Shown: one piece after another, positions 1 to 4,903 of the stretch
How positions within the stretch are numbered: the first letter of the stretch is position 1
How the letters are laid out: every line of letters begins with the position of its first letter
Origin: a bacterium
GTDB lineage: Bacteria; Hydrogenedentota; Hydrogenedentia; Hydrogenedentiales; SLHB01
Direction: 5' to 3'
NCBI GenBank assembly: GCA_024231375.1
Contig: JAAEQP010000562.1
Span: 1-9,699 of the forward strand
DNA: 9,699 nucleotides
Notes under the pieces: generated by a model
Seen by the model: only the letters and a program-made list of their open reading frames with translations
What the model was told of the DNA's origin: nothing
Databases searched by the model: none
Translations under genes and position numbers: made by a program

Positions 1-100
1 GAGCCTAGCCGAAAATGGCACACCAAATGAAACCAATAGATGCAAACAACGTCCCCGGTCTAAAATGTAAACTACGTCCGGTTTGCACCTGAGGGGTCTT
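1..100. mobile_element. Possible insertion-sequence end (remnant or edge)
   Basis: This AT-richer edge holds two imperfect direct repeats, GCAAACAACGTCCCCGGT (42-59) and GTAAACTACGTCCGGT (67-82), about 25 bp apart, with further ATG-(A/C)AA-like steps before them. Short tandem repeats of this kind are known at the ends of IS21- and IS481-type elements. No transposase is seen in the window, so an element, if real, lies to the left or only its end remains. The resemblance is from memory and no terminal inverted repeat partner can be checked here. Confidence 0.3.
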
Positions 101-107
101 CCGGGCC

Positions 108-137
108 CAGGATCTTGCCCGCCGCAGGCGGGTCCTG
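108..137. repeat. Mini-palindrome, copy 1 (possible weak terminator)
   Basis: CCCGCC (118-123), loop GCA, GGCGGG (127-132) form a perfect 6-bp stem. An outer pair, CAGGA (108-112) with TCCTG (133-137), can extend it across a 5-nt bulge. It lies about 50 nt beyond the stop codon of the minus-strand gene ending at 188, so it could help end that transcript or protect its 3' end, but no T-run follows. Sixteen bases (119-134) recur identically at 3103-3118, which argues for a dispersed genomic repeat. Confidence 0.5.
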
Positions 138-187
138 TACCTCACTGTATCGTGCCCGAACCCGAAACTGGCGCTCACTGAGGAATG

Positions 188-1546
188 TCACTCTTCAGGC
201 TTCATCTCCACGCGAAGCAAGGTACCGTCGCCTGCTTGAAGCGCGACGACACCCGAGGAACTCCCGCCCGCAAAGTCCGACTCAAGGGGCACAGCTTTCT
301 CCGTGAGAACGTCGGTGACCGACACGACACGCTCGCCCGTTCGGATCGCGATGTCCTGTGCGTCGTGCAGGTCCTCGTTCACCACGATGGCGTAACGCGC
401 GTCGGTGTCCGGATGCGTGAACACCTGCAACCGCCCCGGCACATCGGCCTCGATAACCGGAAGATGGGCCAGCGCCAAGTGCCGAATGAGGGCGGCATGC
501 GGCGCAATTCGTGCATACACGCGGCCCAGTTCTTCGAGCTGCGGCGTCACGCTGCCGTCCGGGTTGGTGAGAGCGTTCGGCCCCATGTCCGTTTCCTCCG
601 TCGCCAACACGTCCTTCCACGCCACGTCCGGCGGGTCGAGCGTGGCGCTGTCGGGGTTGGGCGACTCCGGGGCCAACGTGTAGCAGATGAACCCCTTGGC
701 CCCGGCTCGGAAGGCCTCCCACACTTGCCAGCGCATCTCCGGCAGCGTGGGACACCGCCAATGCAGATACGACCCGGGCAGTCCGATGAGATGCCCCTTC
801 TGATCGTACTTGCGAGGTCCCCAGATATCCGAGAAACACATCCCCATCACCCAACCGACCGCCGGCTTGTCTCCAATGGCTTCAATCATGCTCTTCGCGC
901 TACGGCGGTAGAAACTCTTGCTGGCCGCGTCCGTGTGCGGACCGTTTGGGTCATTGGGCCCGAAAAAGGGGTAAGGGTCCACGCACACCACGGGTAGATT
1001 CGTCAGTTCGGGTATCTGAGGCGTATGGGGCCACATGGTGACGGCCGTGCAGAACCGGTTCGGGTCCAGTTCGCGGAAACGCAGCCGCAAGTCCTCCAGT
1101 AGTGGGAAGATGGGAGGCTGCGGTTCGTCGCTCAACACCCAGCCAATCAGCGTTTCCGAATCCCCGACCGATTCGACGAGCGGCGGCAACATCTTGTCGT
1201 AGTACGCGCCATCGTCAACCCACCGCCATTCGACACGCGCCTCCACCGCGCCCATGGAGGGGAGCACGTGGATGCTGCGCGTGCGACACTCCTCAATGAG
1301 CCGCGGCAAGTCCGGCTGCGCCATGTTCGTCACCCACAGCAGGTTCACGTTGTTGGCCTTCAACGCGTCCAACCGCCGGTTCACGTCGTCCCACTGGTCA
1401 ATCCCATAGACCTTCGCACACGCGATCGGCCGTTCCCAACTCAGGTACGCGCCCAACGGCACAAACTCCGGTGGCCCGTCCGCCGGTACGGACCCCGCCG
1501 TGGCGGATAGGATCGCGGCAAATATGAACGCTACGACGGCATACAT
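188..1546 (-). CDS. Secreted TIM-barrel glycoside hydrolase-like protein
   Basis: The product is 452 residues long. It begins with a hydrophobic Sec-type signal sequence (about residues 1-20, cleavage near AGS-VPA). The body (about 25-350) reads like a clan GH-A TIM barrel: alternating strand and helix segments, and GWVLSDEP at 135-142, where Asp140-Glu141-Pro142 sits where such enzymes often carry the acid/base Glu. A C-terminal beta-sandwich (about 360-452, ending LLRVEMKPEE) is typical of GH42-like proteins. The substrate is unknown and I cannot assign a CAZy family. The ATG at 1546 is preceded by GGGAG at about 8 nt. It is divergent from the Rrf2 gene, and a decayed second copy of its 5' half lies at about 2635-2880. 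Secretion and the fold class are fairly sure; the catalytic role is inferred. Confidence 0.8.
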   Translation of the reverse strand: MYAVVAFIFAAILSATAGSVPADGPPEFVPLGAYLSWERPIACAKVYGIDQWDDVNRRLDALKANNVNLLWVTNMAQPDLPRLIEECRTRSIHVLPSMGAVEARVEWRWVDDGAYYDKMLPPLVESVGDSETLIGWVLSDEPQPPIFPLLEDLRLRFRELDPNRFCTAVTMWPHTPQIPELTNLPVVCVDPYPFFGPNDPNGPHTDAASKSFYRRSAKSMIEAIGDKPAVGWVMGMCFSDIWGPRKYDQKGHLIGLPGSYLHWRCPTLPEMRWQVWEAFRAGAKGFICYTLAPESPNPDSATLDPPDVAWKDVLATEETDMGPNALTNPDGSVTPQLEELGRVYARIAPHAALIRHLALAHLPVIEADVPGRLQVFTHPDTDARYAIVVNEDLHDAQDIAIRTGERVVSVTDVLTEKAVPLESDFAGGSSSGVVALQAGDGTLLRVEMKPEE

Positions 1547-1612
1547 GGCGGAACTCCCATTGATGGTTTGGAGGGGCAGCCCGTCAGCCCCCGGTCGTCG
1601 GGACAGACGAGG

Positions 1613-1641
1613 ATCCTAGCAGCCCCACGGGATTGGGTCAA
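1613..1641 (-). promoter_or_regulatory. Candidate sigma-70 promoter for the 188-1546 gene
   Basis: On the minus strand, TTGACC (1641-1636) and TAGGAT (1618-1613) are separated by exactly 17 bp. The -35 matches 5 of 6 consensus bases and the -10 matches 4 of 6. It would give a leader of about 60 nt. It lies about 45 bp from the Rrf2 operator, so the regulator could influence both directions, but overlap is not seen. Confidence 0.45.
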
Positions 1642-1660
1642 CGGCGCCGGGAACTCCTGC

Positions 1661-1689
1661 TTGACAGGGGTCTCGCAATAATGTATTAT
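1661..1689 (+). promoter_or_regulatory. Sigma-70 promoter for the Rrf2 gene
   Basis: TTGACA (1661-1666) is a perfect -35. After a 17-bp spacer comes TATTAT (1684-1689), 5 of 6 to the -10 consensus. Transcription would start near 1696, giving a leader of about 30 nt. This is the strongest promoter in the window and its -10 is overlaid by a dyad, as expected for a repressed, autoregulated gene. Confidence 0.8.
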
Positions 1690-1711
1690 CCCGATTGAAT
1701 TACTCGGGATT
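1687..1711 (+). promoter_or_regulatory. IscR/Rrf2-type operator dyad
   Basis: ATCCCGA (1688-1694) and TCGGGAT (1704-1710) are perfect 7-bp inverted arms around a 9-bp A/T-rich centre. Aligned with the E. coli IscR type 1 core SYYGACTRWWWYAGTCRRS (recalled), 17 of the 19 core positions agree; only the two positions flanking the inner T residues differ. The site covers the end of the -10 and the predicted start of the Rrf2 gene, so binding would block RNA polymerase. Autoregulation is inferred from position and match. Confidence 0.7.
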
Positions 1712-1726
1712 AAGAGGTACTGGCTC

Positions 1727-2176
1727 ATGAATCTCTCCCAGAAATGTCAATACGCGTTGCGGGCGGTGTACGAACTCTCGAAACGGAAGGGCTCGGGGCC
1801 GACATCGATTCGGGAAATCGCCGAAGTCCAGGCCATCCCCACTCGATTCCTTGAGCTGATCTTGGGGCAACTCAAGCAGACAGGCTATGTGGAGTCGCGC
1901 CGCGGCGTGGATGGGGGCTATTTGCTCGCTGTGGCCCCTGAGGAACTGAACGTAGGAGACATCATCCGGTTCGTGGAGGGTCCCCTTGACCCGGTGAAGT
2001 GCATTGCCGGGAGCGGAGGAGCCCATTGCCCACTCATGGGCAATTGTGCCTTCACGGGCCTGTGGGAACGCGCGAAACAGGCGGTGGCCGATGTATACGA
2101 CAACACCACGTTCAGGGACTTGATGGAGGAGGAACAGGCGAAGGCGGAGAGCTACGTCGCCACGTACTCCATCTGA
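1727..2176 (+). CDS. Rrf2-family transcriptional regulator, probable Fe-S sensor
   Basis: The product is 149 residues long, usual for Rrf2 proteins. The winged helix-turn-helix covers about residues 1-70: MNLSQKCQYALRAV opens helix 1, IREIAEVQAIPTRFLELIL is the recognition region, and SRRGVDGGYLL is the family's wing. A dimerisation helix follows (about 110-148). Three cysteines, C92, C101 and C107, lie where IscR and NsrR bind an iron-sulphur cluster, but spaced C-x8-C-x5-C instead of the C-x5-C-x5-C of IscR. Cluster binding is therefore likely but the type is open. ATG 1727 has AAGAGG 9 nt upstream. Its own promoter carries an IscR-like dyad, so autorepression is expected. The gene downstream encodes a sigma-region-2-like miniprotein, probably cotranscribed (168-nt gap). 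IscR, NsrR or another Rrf2 subgroup cannot be distinguished, so no symbol is given. Confidence 0.92.
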   Translation: MNLSQKCQYALRAVYELSKRKGSGPTSIREIAEVQAIPTRFLELILGQLKQTGYVESRRGVDGGYLLAVAPEELNVGDIIRFVEGPLDPVKCIAGSGGAHCPLMGNCAFTGLWERAKQAVADVYDNTTFRDLMEEEQAKAESYVATYSI

Positions 2177-2226
2177 CTGCTGCGCGGCAAAGGAAGGAAT
2201 CGTCTGAAGCAACTGGGAAGCAAGGA

Positions 2227-2292
2227 ATGGCCGACGAGAGAGACGCGGCCATGACGACGGAGGCCTGGCGGGAAGCGTTGGAGTCCCTGTAG
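2227..2292 (+). CDS. Doubtful 21-residue ORF between Rrf2 and sigma-like genes
   Basis: The ORF reads MADERDAAMTTEAWREALES plus L, an acidic peptide that could form one amphipathic helix. An AAGGA precedes the ATG, but directly abutting it, which is too close for a good ribosome site. It lies in the 168-nt gap inside the presumed Rrf2 transcript. I recognise no family. It may be chance, or a translated leader of the next gene. Confidence 0.2.
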   Translation: MADERDAAMTTEAWREALESL

Positions 2293-2344
2293 TCGCGATA
2301 CAGGTACGCCGGTGCCAGACACATCGGCAGAAAGGAGTATCCAC

Positions 2345-2593
2345 ATGCGAGTGGCGTCAGCGGAGGCGCTCGAAACGGTGCTGCCCAAGTACCTCGACTT
2401 CCTCGATACGGCGTACGGCGTGGCCCTTCGTTTCACCAAGGACCCGCTGAAGGCGGCACGCCTCACGGAGCAGGCCATTCGATCGGCCGTCCTGGCCGAG
2501 TTGACGGAGGGAGAAGAGGAGTGGCCGAAGAGACGGCTCTTGACGCATCTGCGGTGCGCCTTTCTCGCGGGTCACGCACAAGGTGCAGCGTGA
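2345..2593 (+). CDS. ECF sigma region-2-like miniprotein
   Basis: The product is 82 residues. I chose ATG 2345 because AAAGGAG ends 7 nt before it; an in-frame ATG at 2312 lacks such a site. Residues 16-50 (YLDFLDTAYGVALRFTKDPL, then AARLTEQAIRSAV) resemble sigma-70 region 2.1-2.2, where ECF factors read like ALRLTGDPEDAEDLVQETF. Residues 61-73 (PKRRLLTHLRCAF) resemble region 2.3-2.4 (WLLTILRN). Region 4 and the linker are absent: the protein stops at TGA 2593, and the next DNA is a pseudogene on the other strand. It may bind core RNA polymerase without directing it, act as an anti-sigma-like or Rrf2 partner, or be the remnant of a truncated sigma gene. The likeness is from motif reading only. 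It probably shares the Rrf2 transcript. Confidence 0.6.
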   Translation: MRVASAEALETVLPKYLDFLDTAYGVALRFTKDPLKAARLTEQAIRSAVLAELTEGEEEWPKRRLLTHLRCAFLAGHAQGAA

Positions 2594-2634
2594 GTTCGCT
2601 AGACCCTGAGTGCGAGTGCCTTTCCCCAAACCCC

Positions 2635-2880
2635 ATCCGGCGGCGGAAACGGCGTGTCGTAGTACGCACCGCCTTCGGCCTATCGACATTCGATCCGGAC
2701 TTCCACCACGCCCACGCGAGGGAGCAGCGAGGTATCGCGCTTCCCGCGTCCCTCCATGAGCCGTGTCAGGCCCGGTCGCGCCACGCTCGGCCTGCAGCGC
2801 GTCCAGCCGCCGGTTCACGTCGTCCCCTTGGTCCGATCCCCAGGAACGTGGCACACGGAACCAGTTCAACGCTCCGACGC
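2635..2880 (-). pseudogene. Decayed paralogue fragment of the 188-1546 glycosidase-like gene
   Basis: The minus strand encodes pieces matching residues about 40-121 of the 188-1546 product. One frame gives PCATFLGIG (parent IACAKVYGID), another DQGDDVNRRLDALQA (parent DQWDDVNRRLDALKA), and a third PGLTRLMEGRGKRDTSLLP followed by VGVVEVRIECR, a stop, and AEGGAYYDTPFPPP (parent PDLPRLIEECRTRSIHVLP, then MGAVEARVEWRWVDDGAYYD). The stop is TAG at 2682-2680, replacing a Trp codon. There are at least two frameshifts, and about 25 nt are missing near 2790-2805 relative to the parent. No signal peptide or distal two-thirds is found. It is on the same strand as the intact copy, so it is the relic of a tandem duplication or a recombination scar. 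Confidence 0.85.
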
Positions 2881-2902
2881 ATCAAGAATGGACAGGAGAG
2901 AG

Positions 2903-2986
2903 ATGGCCAAGAAACATCAATCTCGAAGGATTTGGAGTAGCATGATCGCAAGCAAGTGGGACGGACACCCCGTCCGGACATCCTAG
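2903..2986 (+). CDS. Doubtful 27-residue basic ORF
   Basis: The ORF begins MAKKHQSRRIWSSMIASKWD and ends HPVRTS. It has a reasonable ribosome site (AGGAGAG about 3-5 nt before ATG 2903). It is rich in Lys and Arg at its start, with two Trp. It lies in the scar region between the glycosidase pseudogene and the beta-helix gene. I recognise no family and its reality is uncertain. Confidence 0.25.
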   Translation: MAKKHQSRRIWSSMIASKWDGHPVRTS

Positions 2987-3065
2987 CGAAGTGACTCTCG
3001 TTTCATCCCCGCATCCCTCCCATCTTCCGAACTGCCAAGCACCGTCTCGACCATCGCCCCGTCTT

Positions 3066-3098
3066 ACCCTCGCCAACGGGAGAGGGCAGGGCGAGGGT
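3066..3098. repeat. Inverted repeat (hairpin), dispersed-repeat type
   Basis: ACCCTCGCC (3066-3074) and GGCGAGGGT (3090-3098) form a perfect 9-bp stem with a 15-nt purine-rich loop (AACGGGAGAGGGCAG). No T-run follows, so a terminator is unlikely. The CCCTCGCC / GGGAGAGGG / GGCGAGGG wording resembles short palindromic repeats scattered through many GC-rich environmental genomes. Whether it is multicopy in this genome cannot be seen from one window. Confidence 0.55.
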
Positions 3099-3102
3099 TC
3101 AT

Positions 3103-3118
3103 CCGCCGCAGGCGGGTC
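3103..3118. repeat. Mini-palindrome, copy 2
   Basis: CCGCCGCAGGCGGGTC is identical over 16 bases to 119-134, in the same orientation. It can fold as CCGCC-GCA-GGCGG. The two copies flank the glycosidase, Rrf2, sigma-like and pseudogene block. Confidence 0.6.
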
Positions 3119-3121
3119 GTC

Positions 3122-3152
3122 TTGCGTTTGGTGGCACTCTTGGTTCTACAAT
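3122..3152 (+). promoter_or_regulatory. Weak candidate promoter for the beta-helix gene
   Basis: TTGCGT (3122-3127) and TACAAT (3147-3152) are 19 bp apart. The -10 matches 5 of 6, but the spacer is 2 bp long. It would give a leader of about 38 nt before ATG 3197. No better candidate is seen in the gap. Confidence 0.25.
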
Positions 3153-3196
3153 GGCGGCGCATCGTAGTACGCAGCCCACCGAAGGAGGAGTCGCCC

Positions 3197-4903
3197 ATGG
3201 GGTCCATTGGTCCCGTATCTGCCTTGACCGCTCCCTGTTTGTTGGCCGTTCTCGTCGCGACGGCCCTGTTCGCGGGCACGGCCCACGCTCAACCGCGCAC
3301 ATTGGACGCAACCGATTTCGGCCTGCGCACCGACGGTATGACGGACGACGGCCCCGCGATCGCGCGATTAGTGGCGGCGGCACGAGCGGCGGACGGGCCG
3401 GTTGTGATGCGGTTCCCGGAGAAGAAGACGATCCGCGTCAAGACCGTGCCCGACGGGCGGTATGTGTTCCCCTTGGGCGGGATCGCCGACCTCACACTCG
3501 ACGGCGGCGGATGCGTGTTCGTGTTGGACCCGTATCTGAGGTTCATGAGTCTCACGGAATCGAGTCGGGTGGTGGTGCGTAACCTCAGCGTGGATTTCGA
3601 CCCGTTGCCCTTCGTGGACGGCGCAGTAGCGAAGGTTGACGCGGAAGAACGGTTCGTCGAGGTCCAACTCCCTTCCGATGAGGGCACCGCTCTGACGGGC
3701 GGCCCCACGGGCGAAGATGGAGAACAGGCCTTCTTCGCGTCGCTGTGGGACGACGGCCCCTATGGTCCGGTCAGCCGCCATTACTGGACGGCGCGCGTCG
3801 AACCCACAGGCGCCGACACGATACGCGTGTATTCCACGGAAGATTTCAAGGACTTCGACCGCATCCAACCCGAATCGACGCGCATCAGCGTGCCCGTACC
3901 GGGCATTGCGCACCGCTATGGGCCAGGTCCGTGCTTCCGCGTACACGACAACGAGGACGTGACCTTCCAGGACGTGGAACTGTGGTCCGCGCCGTGGTTC
4001 GGGTTCAACGTGCGGCGCAACCGAGGCAAGATGGTGTTCCGTCGCGTCAACATCCGGCCGAAGCCCGGCACGGACCGGCTGATGTCGCTGTGGCGTGACG
4101 GATTCCACGTCAAAGGCAACGCCGCGTCGCTGCTCTGGGAAGACTGCATCGTCAGCGGCATGAACGACGATGCCTTCAACATCTCAACCCACTCGTGCGT
4201 GGTCCGCAAGGTGCTGGCGCCGGACCGCATTGTGGTAGGCGCGAAGTTCCCCCTGGGGTACATCCCGTGGCATCCGGGCGCGACGCTGAACGCTGCCGAC
4301 GAGACAACCGGCCGGTTGCTGCCGTCCCGCCGCGTCGTGGCGGTGGCCGCGACCCCCATGCGCGAAATCAACGGCAAACCCGCCGCCCCGGCGTCCATCA
4401 CCCTCACCCTTGACGCCCCCGCTCCGGAGTTGGTTCCCGGCGTGATGGTCTGGGACCCCGCCCAGGCCAACCCCGACACCCTGATCAAGAACTGCACCAT
4501 CGAGATGAGTTGTCGACTGCAATCGCCGGTGCGTTTGGAAGGATGCACGGTGACGGCCCTGCTCTGGTTCTACTGCGAACACGTGGAAGGTCCGTTTCCG
4601 TCGGGCGTGAGGCTCTCCGACTGCACCCTGCGCCGCGGCCGGGGCAACCCGACCAAGGCCATCGTATTCGCGGGCCTGCCCAGCGCCGATTCGCCCGACG
4701 CCTCCTCCCCACCGCGCGCCGTCCACGACGTCGTCATCGAGAACAATCGTATCTACGGCGGCTTTCACGTCGCAGGCGTGGAGAACGTCCGCATCACCGA
4801 CAACCGCTTCCTGGAAGACGGGGCGGCCATCGAGATTCGCGACTGCCATGACCTGGTGATGCACGACAACAGAGATTCTCACTCTGCCCCGGTCACCCCG
4901 TAG
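3197..4903 (+). CDS. Secreted right-handed parallel beta-helix protein
   Basis: The product is 568 residues from ATG 3197, chosen because GGAGGAG lies 6 nt upstream and a signal peptide starts there (hydrophobic core LLAVLVATALFAGTAHA, cleavage after residue 31). A further in-frame ATG at 3122 would place the signal internally. Residues 37-55 (ATDFGLRTDGMTDDGPAI) are the opening motif of the pectate-lyase superfamily beta-helix. Later coils include DGFHVKG (301-307) and NDDAFNIS (323-330), the latter like the paired-Asp coil of GH110 alpha-1,3-galactosidases. C-terminal coils with VIENNRIYGG and VRITDNRFLEDG patterns follow. Polysaccharide lyase or glycosidase activity is plausible but not proven. 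The protein ends abruptly after one last coil, and its final 8 codons overlap the tail of the convergent gene, so the C-terminus may be shortened. Confidence 0.85.
   Translation: MGSIGPVSALTAPCLLAVLVATALFAGTAHAQPRTLDATDFGLRTDGMTDDGPAIARLVAAARAADGPVVMRFPEKKTIRVKTVPDGRYVFPLGGIADLTLDGGGCVFVLDPYLRFMSLTESSRVVVRNLSVDFDPLPFVDGAVAKVDAEERFVEVQLPSDEGTALTGGPTGEDGEQAFFASLWDDGPYGPVSRHYWTARVEPTGADTIRVYSTEDFKDFDRIQPESTRISVPVPGIAHRYGPGPCFRVHDNEDVTFQDVELWSAPWFGFNVRRNRGKMVFRRVNIRPKPGTDRLMSLWRDGFHVKGNAASLLWEDCIVSGMNDDAFNISTHSCVVRKVLAPDRIVVGAKFPLGYIPWHPGATLNAADETTGRLLPSRRVVAVAATPMREINGKPAAPASITLTLDAPAPELVPGVMVWDPAQANPDTLIKNCTIEMSCRLQSPVRLEGCTVTALLWFYCEHVEGPFPSGVRLSDCTLRRGRGNPTKAIVFAGLPSADSPDASSPPRAVHDVVIENNRIYGGFHVAGVENVRITDNRFLEDGAAIEIRDCHDLVMHDNRDSHSAPVTP

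Larger units (their letters stand above)
2987..3121. other. Non-coding stretch with repeats
   Basis: Apart from the hairpin and the palindrome listed separately, I see no gene, RNA or promoter here. The part at 3000-3060 is pyrimidine-rich and carries no convincing structure. Confidence 0.5.

Noticed and set aside
185..997. Long plus-strand open frame opposite the glycosidase-like gene
   Set aside because: It is antisense to a clear secreted protein, has no ribosome site, and its product is low-complexity, His- and Arg-rich, typical of a GC-rich shadow frame.
1587..1605. Riboswitch or leader structure around CCCGGTCGTCGGG
   Set aside because: Only a 4-bp GC stem is present, with no conserved riboswitch core recognisable.
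1700..2344. 214-codon minus-strand frame opposite the Rrf2 gene
   Set aside because: It covers a clear regulator and its promoter on the other strand, and its product has no coherent motif.
3066..3118. CRISPR or terminator at the paired hairpins
   Set aside because: There is no regular repeat-spacer series and no T-run after either stem.
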